The notes: a model not told the origin generated them from the letters alone. DNA of 64,000 nucleotides from Anaerolineales bacterium (GCA_020851785.1 JADZCC010000028.1:1-64000); one strand, 5' to 3'; positions 19,501 through 27,276 are shown, counted from the first letter of the stretch. Numbers and translations: made by a program.

Positions 19501-22125
19501 GCCACAACCGTAACCGCTGGCGGCGGACTCTATAGCTTCACCGGCTTGCCTCAAGGAAATTACATCGTCCGCATCCCTGAAAGTGAATTTACCGGAAGCG
19601 GCGATTTACGGAACTATTACTCCAGCACGGGCGGCGGAACAGAACCGGCGCCCAGCCCGGATGGCAGCCTCACCGACAGCGACGATAACGGCAGTGAAGT
19701 CGGTACGCTCGGCTTTAGCGGCGGATACATCGAGACGGACGCTTTCGCGCTTACCCCCGGCGCTGAAGCCAGCTCCAATAACGCCACCGGCGTGACCGAC
19801 GAGCCGCGCGTGGACTTTGGCGTGTTCAATGCGGTGAGAACCGACCTCTCGATCACAAAAGACGATGGCGTAACTTATTACGTCGCGGGCGGCACCCTGA
19901 CCTATACATTGGTGGTCGCGAACAACGGCCCCGCCGACGTGACTGGCGCAACCGTGACCGACACCTTCCCGCTTCAAATCGCTTCGCCCACGTGGACGTG
20001 CTCCACAACCGGCGGCGCAACCTGCGGCACGAGCGGCTCAGGCGATATTAACGACCTGGTGGATATGCCGGTCGGCTCTCAAATCACTTATACGATCACG
20101 GCGCCGGTTTCACTAACTGCCGTGGGCAATCTGGTCAACACGGCTACGGTGACGCCTCCGGTTGGCGTGGTGGAAAACGACAACACCAACAATTCCGCAA
20201 CGGATACCGACGTCCCGGCTTCATTGACGATTACCAAAGACGACGCGCTTACCGTCGTTTCACCGGGCTCCGTGCTAACCTACACGATCACGATTCAGAA
20301 CACGGGCGCTGTGCCGTTGACGAATATCACAGTCACAGACCCGCTACCGGCGGATGTGACCTATCAAAGCGCCACGCTTCCGCCGAACAGCGCGCCGCCT
20401 CCCGCAACCCCGGGCGGAACGCTCGTTTGGAACGGCATCAGCCTCGGCGTTGGCGCCTCTACATCCTTTACCGTTACCGTGCAAGTGAACCCGACTGCGG
20501 CTGGAGCGGACATTACAAACACGATCACCGCGACAGACGGCCCGACGAACGCTACGGATGGCGGCACGGACATTGATGTGCTGACCCTGGATAAAACCAA
20601 AGCCTTAACTGGCACAGATCAGGTCTTTACGCCTGAAATCCCCGCGGCCTCCAGACCCGTCGCCATTGGAGAAATCCTCACCTATCAAATCTCCGTGGAC
20701 ATCCCCGCAAATTCCACCATGCTCGATTTACGGGCGTTGGATATCCTGGATTCGGGACTTGCCTTTGTGCGTTGCGTTACCGTTGACCCTGGCGCCTCCG
20801 GCGATTTGAGCACAACTTTAGTTGGCGGGTTTACCAGCGCTTGTAACGCCCCAGTCAACCCAACGGTCTCCCGTGAGCCGGTCGGCAGTCCCAGCGCAAT
20901 TGACGACGCGCGCCGGATGGAATTCTCGCTCGGCGATGTGACTAATGCCAATGTCGCCACCACCCGCACCCTGACGATTACCTATGAAGTCATAGTCCTG
21001 GACATCGCCGCGAATCGGGATGGCGTCAACAACCTCAACAATCAGGTGACGTGGTCATGGACTGGCGGAAGCCTCTCTGCCTCTGCAAACCCGGTGGAAA
21101 TTGTCGAGCCGCAACTCTCGATTAATAAAGCCGCTTCGCCAGTCGTTGCCCCGTACGGCTCGGTGATTACCTTCTCGCTGGAGATTGCTCACACTCCGGC
21201 TAGCTCCATTGACGCTTTCGACGTGATTGCGACGGACGTTTTACCCGCCGGGCTTCAATATGTCCCTGGCTCCGCCGTCACGTCTTCCGGCTTGGCTCCA
21301 ACTTCCATTAATTACAACATTGGCACAGATACGCTGACCTTTGTTTGGGACGTCTTCCCATTAGGAGCGAGTTCCAGAGTTACCTTCCAGGCCACGTTTG
21401 TTGGGCCTGCTCCGGTGACGAACGAATCCAACGTGGCCTGGACGAGCCTGCCGATTGACCCGCAACCTTCCGGCCAGCCAGTTGACCTTTCCACCTTCCA
21501 TGACGACGCGCATGAACGCTGGTACGACCCCATCGCCGCGGCAGGTGTGGATAATTACGTGGCAAATTCTGCAGTTACGCTAAACCTGCCAGACCCAGCC
21601 AGTAGACTCCCCAGAACCGGCTTTGCTCCAGATGTGGTGACGGAACTCCCGCCCATGCCGGCCGGGTTTGCCTACGCCCAAACCGACCTTTGGATTGAAA
21701 TACCGAAGCTCAAGTTGAAGATGGACATTGCGGGCGTGCCTTTCGATGAAATGAAGAAGGAATGGGATCTCACCTGGCTCAACACCGAAGCGGGCTGGCT
21801 GGAAAACACGGCTTTCCCAACCCATGCGGGCAACTCGGCGTTGACTGCTCACACCACGCTGGCCAATGGCTTGCCGGGTCCATTTGCCAAACTGGCTTCG
21901 CTCAGCTATGGCGACCAGATCATCATCCACCTCGGCGGACAGAAATACATTTACGAAGTGCGCGGAACCTCGCGCGTCCGCCCGGATGCAGTCGCTTCAG
22001 TCCTCAGGCACGAAGAATATTCATGGCTGACGCTGATCACTTGCAACACCTACAACGAGCAGACTGGCGATTACACCTATCGAAGCGTAGTCCGCGCGGT
22101 CTTGGTACAGGTTGTGGACGAGTAG
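10591..22125 (+). CDS. Giant secreted adhesin: DUF11 and SdrD_B repeats, LPRTG motif, C-terminal sortase domain
   Basis: A 3844-residue surface protein. Residues 1-35 are a signal peptide (FPRLVLIFLVFSLTQFLFF, cleavage likely near ADAA). Residues ~40-975 hold several DUF11-like beta domains. Residues ~980-3082 contain 12 SdrD_B-type repeats, each opening with a GNRVW-like motif and holding EF-hand-like loops such as DTNNNGQIDGGE, then GYYLF; these repeats bind calcium and form stiff rods in staphylococcal Sdr proteins. Four more DUF11-like domains follow. An LPRTG sorting motif lies at residues 3673-3677, then a sortase domain with His3754, Cys3818 (TLITC) and Arg3831. No transmembrane helix follows. 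The gene has its own promoter and terminator. Motif assignment is firm; the self-processing idea is inference. Confidence 0.9.
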   Translation: MRVLLKGFPRLVLIFLVFSLTQFLFFQSFSQADAAPLAAPGDPQLILTKSTDDNITTAQVGDVIRYRIRFECSSLTIACGQMEITDVLQAGLIYLPPPNSSVPAGFSINYNGVTRTVTITKDDNNLLDGSQYDVVIAVRVDYDLRTLPAIINNTANGRIDPPGPLGWQVATPSSAPPITIGTVTPSWEMQKTLSSPLINPTVNTDVTYQLRLCPTTPPPGQGNVPLRDVVIVDNLPPGATFVSASNGGIYDGISTVTWPSFAGPIYPPNCLTRYVTIRYNAPPFTVGGNVTNTASANGEYTDSTGGIVGPVGIDTTPITHPIDPIVEVPNYSKDDTGDPVGFSGTGRFVLHLDTNATNYPSNELVLVDNLPPELQVTSVASGEWSAAFQHVRAYVEYSTNNGSSYTAFPGQPITYNTGAVYAAPAPNITNLRWRFEYDPDGTAPYTYTQAGLPYTWAFTSDPEIRVTPRSVATVADPPSGAAMPAAVAGSTYNNCLMVNRRDSSNNPITDPCNIEPMTVEGNFASLRVSKAETPGTSWDDLFDPTISVFTADGNILPGDTVRYVLTVDLTERSSAALINPTIQDTLPAGGFTFVRNGTARLDGVALPVAQQPTFTQSGNLLTWAWNNPSPALTVNPAILGSHTLTVEFYGYIPRGLAPGTYSNDLHVVTDSGDVICEIGTQIADTTDIDGDGNTTENVCRNPDTYIVERSAALRGEKWIRSVDPANNQVVDMTTFLPDASCPSGGTVGLTNIPTNPFTRYPCIAQAFTEGALSPGQFAPPPGNPALDDFEYNLRIFNDGNVPMLEYVLYDILPYVGDVGSGGTLYSSSRLSQFRPILDGPVQFISGPAPLTAADFTIEYNDSTNPCRPEVFNQPSGNIPAGCSNTWSGTWSASARSYRIRLNAGSEIASTAEVRFGVPMHIADDAPPAGFDSDDALSHEIAWNSFAHVGSYDRDPASGVIIQDLLASEPRKVGITVPERMSVGNRVWRDADNSGTINAPDDTNPGIANVTVNLYRDADNNGVPDGPAIGTTTTDAEGYYLFSNIPYDSAVPGNNRYVIGIPSSNFAVAGPLESLRSSTGTPSTPTYTTPTSNTVDRADDGIDPVVLGGEVLSWSFTLQPGTEPTAETDLSSNDRDGLPGLRRGVNSERDNNSDLTIDFGFFGGSDVPFSIGNHVWRDNGETATPGVYNFAERNDGIRPNTEPPVVGALVRLYRDGDNDGVPEAAEMIRTDITDANGFYLFDNLDPGPYFVEIDQSNFDAGGPLAGWYSSQVTGTENIGVPGNPHTPSMDSDDNGIDTNFPEVNSVFSGVIVLTRNVSEPTGETHLSGDTSMAPGFNPTAGDGTGSIGRFGETDATSNMTVDFGFIPPMSLGNRVWFDEGSGTASLRTDFDNGIQNAGELGVNNVRVELWRDTNGTPGLQIATDTFIGFDTTDATGYYLFERLQPGSDYYVHIPASNFAAGQPLRNYVSSTDTTQPTPPADDMEDMDDNGINAGAPATFGVTSPRITMAYNTEPLTPGNETDINNSGTYGPNNVGTLGQADVDSNLTIDFGFVRAPRSLGNRLWIDTNNNGQIDGGESPVPAGVRVSIYRDSNNNGVPDDLGVIGNFTDDALGYDLTDANGYYLFDHLPVGRYIIGVDSANFAGAGSLVGYTSSTGHVDNASNNTDSRDNGIDRLQIGNPVLSPYGVISTSINLTTGPTGETGSGDTSMAAGFNPTAGDGTNSRGRYGETDGNSDLTLDFGFFIPMSLGNRVFLDDGAGGGTYNNGILDGAELPMAGVRVELWRDADTNGVPDVGGMIGFDTTDAGGYYLFDKLIPGSYVAVIPASNFTGAGPLVGYNTSTPTGTETVGVPGNPHLPNTDSDDNGLNVGTAPTVGGVRSGTITLAYGTEPAAETELSGQADPGAPGNVANNPTGWDGPSSRGRWEETDANSNLTIDFSFIPVFSLGNRVWFDTNNNSLMDAGEQGVSGARVHLFASDGVTEIPVGPDGILNTSDDSTAGVATTANGYYLFNNLLAGDYVVALSADNFSGAGALVGYWSSATTMDGLGAISETVAALANTNTDLDDNGTLSGGRVISSVVTLGPATNSEPTAETDLDAALPGNRQGQPDGQANMTVDFGFYRVGVGDLVYFDNNMNGTYDGADTAITPNVVVHLFAADGLTEIPVGADGVLGTADDNNSGVTTASGLYAFNGLPQGQYIIRTTGPAGSYSTIDTFSAADSASPNANVNNNDNGVGIAIGTVSANIVTLTPGSAGALTNNTVTNATGTTYNPTVDFGFVNLVAIGNRVWIDDGTGGGTANNGIMDGGEAGVANVTVELRNSSDDSLVATTATDASGYYQFDMLYPGTYYVSIPASEFQPGGDLETYYSSQGNGTNETSDETVDENGIDSLTPAVNGIQSIDYTLTPGAEATGEPQTNYTGVLGDSSVNFTADFGFTHLYALGNRLWFDTNNDSQMNGTEVGVGDGVTVNLYRASDLATIIATDTTANGGYYLFDNLYPGDYVVSVDASNFSAGGLLEGYWSSATTRTNAGALTETAAALANTDTDRDDNGTLQTSGLLNGSVISSAVTLGPSGNTEPTAETDLEAVIGQGNQLDGHANMTVDFGFYTTTLGNLVWSDTDRDGSFNGLETGIDGVTVELWSEDGSTQLATTTTAGGGLYSFPGLPEGSYTVHVVAPAGSSSSVDDAPGGSDTTNPNANIDSQDNGVGTVGGTVVSNVITITPGDAGISNTVTDATGSTTNPTMDFGFTPVFSLGNRVWLDTNNNSQMDAGEQGLNGVYVQLFASDGVTEIPVGPDGILGTADDAPGGVLTANGGYYLFNNLLPGDYVVALPSGNFSGAGALVGYWSSATARDASGTLTETTAALANTDADSDDNGTLSGGRVISSVVTLGPAVNSEPAGETDRDATLPGNQQGQPDTQANMTVDFGFYTITLGNLVWNDADNSGAVNGGETGLDNVTVQLFVADSAGNPVGAPYATTVTAGGGLYSFTGLPQGNYIVRIPESEFTGSGDLRNYYSSTGGGTEPAPSPDGSLTDSDDNGSEVGTLGFSGGYIETDAFALTPGAEASSNNATGVTDEPRVDFGVFNAVRTDLSITKDDGVTYYVAGGTLTYTLVVANNGPADVTGATVTDTFPLQIASPTWTCSTTGGATCGTSGSGDINDLVDMPVGSQITYTITAPVSLTAVGNLVNTATVTPPVGVVENDNTNNSATDTDVPASLTITKDDALTVVSPGSVLTYTITIQNTGAVPLTNITVTDPLPADVTYQSATLPPNSAPPPATPGGTLVWNGISLGVGASTSFTVTVQVNPTAAGADITNTITATDGPTNATDGGTDIDVLTLDKTKALTGTDQVFTPEIPAASRPVAIGEILTYQISVDIPANSTMLDLRALDILDSGLAFVRCVTVDPGASGDLSTTLVGGFTSACNAPVNPTVSREPVGSPSAIDDARRMEFSLGDVTNANVATTRTLTITYEVIVLDIAANRDGVNNLNNQVTWSWTGGSLSASANPVEIVEPQLSINKAASPVVAPYGSVITFSLEIAHTPASSIDAFDVIATDVLPAGLQYVPGSAVTSSGLAPTSINYNIGTDTLTFVWDVFPLGASSRVTFQATFVGPAPVTNESNVAWTSLPIDPQPSGQPVDLSTFHDDAHERWYDPIAAAGVDNYVANSAVTLNLPDPASRLPRTGFAPDVVTELPPMPAGFAYAQTDLWIEIPKLKLKMDIAGVPFDEMKKEWDLTWLNTEAGWLENTAFPTHAGNSALTAHTTLANGLPGPFAKLASLSYGDQIIIHLGGQKYIYEVRGTSRVRPDAVASVLRHEEYSWLTLITCNTYNEQTGDYTYRSVVRAVLVQVVDE
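13528..19836 (+). repeat. Array of 12 SdrD_B-type coding repeats
   Basis: Twelve units averaging about 525 bp lie in tandem within the adhesin gene. Each begins with a variant of LGNRVW and ends with a variant of TVDFGF. Units 6 (about 16418) and 11 (about 18830) are nearly identical at DNA level over long stretches, which points to recent internal duplication. Confidence 0.8.
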
Positions 22126-22163
22126 CCGCTCAAAGTTAGGACAGATCGGCTCTAAATGAACTA

Positions 22164-22201
22164 AAAAACCAATCCCCGCTCATTTGCGGGGATTGGTTTT
22201 T
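22164..22201. terminator. Bidirectional intrinsic terminator after the adhesin gene
   Basis: A 16-bp perfect stem, AAAAACCAATCCCCGC (22164-22179) with its complement at 22186-22201, and a 6-base loop. A and T runs at the ends make it work for both convergent genes. Confidence 0.92.
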
Positions 22202-22214
22202 ATCATGCGGGCAT

Positions 22215-23537
22215 TTACATCAATTCTTTTTCAGCCGTGCCGATTGCGGCTTCAAAGGCCTGCAAGCCTTCGTCCACCTCAGCTTTGGAAATGCTCAATG
22301 GGGGAGCGATCCGCACCACGCTTTTGCCGCAGGACAAGGTTAAGAGGCCGCGCTCGTAAGCCAGGTCAACGATCCGGTCGGTTAGTTCTTTGGCGGGTTC
22401 TTTCGTCTCGCGGTTTTTGACAAACTCCACGCCGATCATCAGCCCCTTGCCGCGCACTTCGCCAATCGAAGGATGCTTGGCTTTAATTTCTTCCAGCGCG
22501 TCCATCGTGTATTGGCCAACTTCAGCGGCGTTCTGTAAATATTTCTTTTCGATCAAATCAATCGTCGCCAGCGAGGCCGCGCAGGAAAGCGGGTTGCCGC
22601 CGTAGGTATTGCCGTGTGTGCCAACGCCCCAACTCATTACCGACTTTCGCGCAATGCACGCTCCCAGCGGCAAGCCGGAAGCAATGCCCTTCGCCGAGGT
22701 GATCATGTCCGGCTCCACGCCGAAGTGCTCAATCGCCCACCATTTTCCGGTCCGGCCCATGCCGCTTTGCACTTCGTCTAAAATTAACAAAATGCCATGC
22801 TTGTCGCAGAGTTTGCGTAACGCCGGGTAGAACCCGTCTGGCGGAACCAGATAGCCGCCCTCGCCTTGAATCGTTTCGACCAAAATTCCAGCCACGTCGT
22901 TGGGCGGAAGAATTTGCGCCAGAATTTCCTCTTCAATGTAGCGCACCACAGTTTCGCCGTAATCTTCGCCCTTCCTTCTTTCAAGCACGGGGCGGTACGG
23001 GTTGGGGAAAGGCGCGTGCGTCACGCCGTTCATCAAGGGATAAAATCCGCTGTGATATTTGGCCTTGCTGGCGGTGAAGGTCACTGCGCCCATCGTGCGC
23101 CCGTGAAACGCGCCGGTAAAACCGATGAAGTTGCTTCGGCCGGTGTGATAACGCGCCAACTTAATCGCCGTCTCAACCGCTTCCGTGCCGGAGTTGGTCA
23201 TAAACGAAAGCGCATCTTCTTTGAAGGGCGCAATTTCGTTTAATTTTTCGCCCAAGCCAACCCAGTTCTCGTGATAAAAATCTGACGAGATGTGCAGAAA
23301 TTTTTCAGCTTGCGCTTGTACCGCTTTCACCACCTGCGGATGGGAATGCCCGGTCGAAACGACGGCGATCCCGCCCATAAAATCGAGGAAGCGATTGCCA
23401 TCCACATCCCAAACTTCCGTGCCTTTACCGTGATCCATCACAAATGGATAGCCGCGTGGATACGACGGCGAAATAACTTTATGATCCCGCTCGATAATCG
23501 CCTGGGCTTTTGGCCCGGGCAAATTTGATTTGCTCAT
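22215..23537 (-). CDS. Class III PLP-dependent aminotransferase (acetylornithine/GABA type)
   Basis: A 440-residue fold-type I aminotransferase. It has the conserved VWDVDGNRFLDFMGGIAV start, NSGTEAVETAIKLAR for cofactor phosphate binding, LILDEVQSGMGRTGKWWA, and the PLP lysine in TSAKGIASGLPLGA. This group uses omega-amino donors such as acetylornithine, 4-aminobutyrate or lysine; the substrate cannot be fixed, though the length and GABA-like motifs favour a 4-aminobutyrate-type enzyme. AAGGAGA precedes the ATG. The next genes upstream on the same strand are a short candidate frame and the ROK kinase. Confidence 0.88.
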   Translation of the reverse strand: MSKSNLPGPKAQAIIERDHKVISPSYPRGYPFVMDHGKGTEVWDVDGNRFLDFMGGIAVVSTGHSHPQVVKAVQAQAEKFLHISSDFYHENWVGLGEKLNEIAPFKEDALSFMTNSGTEAVETAIKLARYHTGRSNFIGFTGAFHGRTMGAVTFTASKAKYHSGFYPLMNGVTHAPFPNPYRPVLERRKGEDYGETVVRYIEEEILAQILPPNDVAGILVETIQGEGGYLVPPDGFYPALRKLCDKHGILLILDEVQSGMGRTGKWWAIEHFGVEPDMITSAKGIASGLPLGACIARKSVMSWGVGTHGNTYGGNPLSCAASLATIDLIEKKYLQNAAEVGQYTMDALEEIKAKHPSIGEVRGKGLMIGVEFVKNRETKEPAKELTDRIVDLAYERGLLTLSCGKSVVRIAPPLSISKAEVDEGLQAFEAAIGTAEKELM

Positions 23538-23624
23538 TGTGTCTCCTTGCTATTGGGTTTGAAACCGTTTCGCCGCAATTGTCATCGCGGCGCGGCTTTG
23601 ACTAAGCCGAAAAAGACTCCATGA

Positions 23625-23708
23625 TTAATGGGCTTTGGTCAAATCCCTGTCGGCGGTCCACCACTTGGTCACCACCCAGCGGGGCGGCGCGAAAACTCCA
23701 ATGATCAT
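23625..23708 (-). CDS. Candidate 27-residue open reading frame
   Basis: The ATG at 23708 overlaps the TGA of the ROK kinase gene (ATGA), and the frame reads MIIGVFAPPRWVVTKWWTAD and onward to a TAA at 23627. It is Trp-rich and basic. In the same frame a further 24 codons stay open after that stop, so this could be the remnant of a longer peptide. No homologue is recognised and translation is uncertain. Confidence 0.22.
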   Translation of the reverse strand: MIIGVFAPPRWVVTKWWTADRDLTKAH

Positions 23709-24643
23709 TTTCCGCTCATCATCCGCGCCAAGGCCAGCGCGCCTAGCAGTCCCGCGTTGTCTCCTAAAGCGGCGTTTGTAAAAGTTACGCCCTCCAAATA
23801 ACGCGGATAAAAAACCCTGTTTTGTAAACTTGCGTGAAAAGGCTTGAACAACAAATCGCCAACCTGCGAAACGCCTCCGCCAAAAATTACAATGGACGGA
23901 TCGAACGTGTGTAAAAACGAAGCCACGGCAATGCCTAGATATTCCCCTGCGCGTTGATAAACTTGATTAGCTAGCGGATCGCCCGCCATAGCCGCTTCGG
24001 CAATGGACTGCGCCGTGATTTCATCTCCACGCTTCAAACTGGACCTTGAGCCTGCTTCCAACTCCGAGCAGAAGCGTTTCACAATCGCAGTTCCAGACGA
24101 ATACGCCTCCAGGTGACCGGCAAAACCGCACGAGCAAATTTCTCCATGCGGTTCCACAATGCTATGCCCAAGTTCCGCCGCCAACCCGTGATAGCCTTGC
24201 AATAATCGGTCGTCAATGATGACGCCTCCGCCCACGCCGGTGCTGATGGTTAGATAAAGGACGTGATGATGTCCCTGCCCCGCGCCGTAGCGATATTCCG
24301 CCAGCCCAGCCAGGTTTGCGTCGTTATCCAAATAAGCCTTCACCCCGAAGTGTTCCGAAATTTTAGGCGCCAGCGGAAAATTGTGCCATTCCGGGTTGTT
24401 GGGCGGCGCCAGCAAATAACCGGTGTGCGGGTCCAAAGGCCCCGGCGAACCAAGTCCAATCGCTTCCACTGATTCGCCACTCGGCCAAATGGATTCAATG
24501 ACGCCCAGCAGGCGCTCAAAGCCGCCCGCTTCCGAAGCGAGCGTCTCCACCTTGTTGTGCTTCAGCGGTTCCAAAGAGTCAGAAGTATAAGAAGCGGCGC
24601 GCATGTGCGTCCCGCCAATATCCACAGCGACGAATAAACTCAT
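23705..24643 (-). CDS. ROK family sugar kinase (glucokinase-like)
   Basis: A 312-residue protein from ATG 24643. It opens FVAVDIGGTHMRAA (phosphate-binding DxGGT), has the sugar and catalytic region YLDNDANLAGLAE, the STGVGGGVI loop, and the ROK zinc motif GHSIVEPHGEICSCGFAGHLE with the His and three Cys. This is the layout of ATP-dependent glucokinases and related N-acetylhexosamine kinases. Closeness to GAPDH, PGK and YvcK supports a glycolytic entry role. TATAAT sits 6 bases before the ATG. Confidence 0.88.
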   Translation of the reverse strand: MSLFVAVDIGGTHMRAASYTSDSLEPLKHNKVETLASEAGGFERLLGVIESIWPSGESVEAIGLGSPGPLDPHTGYLLAPPNNPEWHNFPLAPKISEHFGVKAYLDNDANLAGLAEYRYGAGQGHHHVLYLTISTGVGGGVIIDDRLLQGYHGLAAELGHSIVEPHGEICSCGFAGHLEAYSSGTAIVKRFCSELEAGSRSSLKRGDEITAQSIAEAAMAGDPLANQVYQRAGEYLGIAVASFLHTFDPSIVIFGGGVSQVGDLLFKPFHASLQNRVFYPRYLEGVTFTNAALGDNAGLLGALALARMMSGK

Positions 24644-24649
24644 TTCGTT

Positions 24650-24655
24650 ATTATA
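24650..24655 (-). promoter_or_regulatory. -10 element of the ROK kinase gene
   Basis: TATAAT on the minus strand, 6 bases before ATG 24643. No good -35 is visible. Placement implies a leaderless mRNA. Confidence 0.55.
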
Positions 24656-24695
24656 CCGTAAGGAATTCAAGGGCTTTTCCGCGCCGTCCATTCGT

Positions 24696-24724
24696 TTGAC
24701 GCTTCATCTAAATTCGGCTATTAT
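24696..24724 (+). promoter_or_regulatory. Promoter of yvcK with start-proximal -10
   Basis: TTGACG (24696-24701), exact 17-bp spacer, TATTAT (24719-24724), and the ATG only 6 bases further at 24731. The predicted transcription start coincides with the initiation codon. Confidence 0.75.
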
Positions 24725-24730
24725 CTTTTT

Positions 24731-26035
24731 ATGGTTAACACGCTCCTTGAAGCTTTGCGCGATGCGCTCCTGTGGTTTCGCCCTGGCTTGGGAATCCGAA
24801 AGTGGTTTTTGTACGTCATCGCCGGTGTCACTTTTTTGGGGTTGGGCATTGCCGTTCTGCTAATTGACGCATATCGGACGACGACAGACAATCCGCTGGT
24901 GCTAACGGCGTTGGGCTATCTTTCTTTACGATTTTTACCGCGCGCTTTGCGCGCGGTCATTTTTGGCGGCTTGGGGATTGGCCTGCTGGTGTATGGCATC
25001 GTCCGGCTAAACCGCTCCCTGCTGGCGCCGTTCCTGCGCCCGGGCAGTAAAGTGGTGGATCAAATTCGGGACTTTCGAAAGCGCGAACGCGGCCCGCGGA
25101 TTGTCGCCATTGGCGGCGGACACGGACTCTCCACTCTGCTCCGCGGCCTGAAGCTTTACACCTCCAACCTGACAGCCGTAGTGACGGTCGCCGATGATGG
25201 CGGCTCCTCCGGCAGATTGCGCGAAAGCTTTGGCATTTTGCCGCCGGGCGATATTCGCAACTGCCTGGCCGCGCTCTCCAACGACGAAGATTTATTGACC
25301 CAGCTTTTTCAATATCGCTTTAGCGGCTCGCCAGACCTGGACGGACATTCCTTTGGAAATTTATTCATCACCGCGTTGGCCGACCTCACCGGAAGTTTTG
25401 AATCTGCCGTCGCTGAATCCGGCCGCGTGCTTTCCATCAACGGGCGCGTTTTGCCCTCCACTCTGCACAACGTCAAATTGGTGGCCAGTATGCAATTGCC
25501 ATATTCGCACAATGAAATTCGCGTGGAAGGGGAGAGCAAAATTCCAAAAAGCGCCGGGCGTGTGCATCGCGTCTGGCTCGAACCAGATAACGCTCCGGCT
25601 TTTCCGCCCGTATTAAAGGAACTCCTCACGGCTGAATTAATTATCATCGGGCCGGGCAGTTTGTACACCAGCCTGCTTCCCAACCTCCTGGTGCAGGACT
25701 TGCTCTCGGCCATTCGCGCCAGCCGCGCCACAAAAATATACGTGAGCAACATCGCCACACAACGGGGCGAAACGGACTTTTTCTCCTCGTACGATCATGT
25801 GTTGGCGTTGGAAGAACATGTGGGCGGCGATCTGTTTGATATAATTTTGTGCAATAACAATTATTCCGGAGATGTTGGGCCAAGCTCCCAGTGGGTGATT
25901 GCCGACGAAAAAATTAAGCAGGACGAACGTACTCGTCTGGTAGACCTGGTGGACGAGGGACACCCTTGGCGCCACGACTCTGCCAAGCTGGCCAAGGAGG
26001 TGATTCAGATTTATTCTGAACAAATATCTGCCTAA
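24731..26035 (+). CDS. yvcK: YvcK/CofD-like protein with N-terminal membrane region
   Basis: A 434-residue protein. The first ~110 residues carry two membrane helices (WFLYVIAGVTFLGLGIAVLL and LRAVIFGGLGIGLLVYGIV), then the YvcK core: AIGGGHGLSTLLRGLK, VTVADDGGSSGRLRESF and LPPGDIRNCLAALS. In Bacillus YvcK binds UDP-sugars and is needed for growth on gluconeogenic carbon and for normal wall synthesis. The membrane extension is shared by some Gram-positive and Chloroflexota homologues. Divergent from the ROK kinase gene. Confidence 0.9.
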   Translation: MVNTLLEALRDALLWFRPGLGIRKWFLYVIAGVTFLGLGIAVLLIDAYRTTTDNPLVLTALGYLSLRFLPRALRAVIFGGLGIGLLVYGIVRLNRSLLAPFLRPGSKVVDQIRDFRKRERGPRIVAIGGGHGLSTLLRGLKLYTSNLTAVVTVADDGGSSGRLRESFGILPPGDIRNCLAALSNDEDLLTQLFQYRFSGSPDLDGHSFGNLFITALADLTGSFESAVAESGRVLSINGRVLPSTLHNVKLVASMQLPYSHNEIRVEGESKIPKSAGRVHRVWLEPDNAPAFPPVLKELLTAELIIIGPGSLYTSLLPNLLVQDLLSAIRASRATKIYVSNIATQRGETDFFSSYDHVLALEEHVGGDLFDIILCNNNYSGDVGPSSQWVIADEKIKQDERTRLVDLVDEGHPWRHDSAKLAKEVIQIYSEQISA

Positions 26036-26097
26036 AATCGGGTAAAATAAGCAAAGTAAACGATTACATTTGTCTGAAAAACTGCTGACGCACGGAA

Positions 26098-26173
26098 TTT
26101 GCATATTTTTAACAAATGCGTAAAATACAAGTTGTCTGTAAGAATTGACCCGGAAAAGCGTGAATTCTAAAAC
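26098..26173 (+). promoter_or_regulatory. Tandem promoters of the GAPDH-PGK unit
   Basis: P1: TTTGCA (26098-26103), 17 bp, TAAAAT (26121-26126). P2: TTGACC (26145-26150), 17 bp, TAAAAC (26168-26173). Both precede ribosome site GGAGG at 26201-26205. Confidence 0.65.
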
Positions 26174-26192
26174 TTGCGCTTTCGATCATTAA

Positions 26193-27224
<1,032 letters not shown>

Positions 27225-27232
27225 TTCAATTT

Positions 27233-27260
27233 GCAAGGACGCGCGTAAGCGCGTCCTTGC
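27233..27260 (+). other. Intercistronic hairpin with GTAA tetraloop
   Basis: GCAAGGACGCGC (27233-27244) pairs perfectly with 27249-27260 around GTAA, a GNRA-type loop. It is followed by A residues rather than T, so it is a poor terminator; mRNA stabilisation or processing between gap and pgk fits better. Confidence 0.7.
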
Positions 27261-27276
27261 GCTCTTAAAAAAAATA

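Noticed and set aside
13528..19836. Possible CRISPR or tandem DNA repeat array
   Set aside because: The periodicity (~525 bp) is protein-coding SdrD_B repeats in one frame, not short direct repeats with spacers.
22215..23537. Naming the aminotransferase argD or gabT
   Set aside because: Motifs fit several class III subgroups and there are no arginine or GABA genes around to decide.
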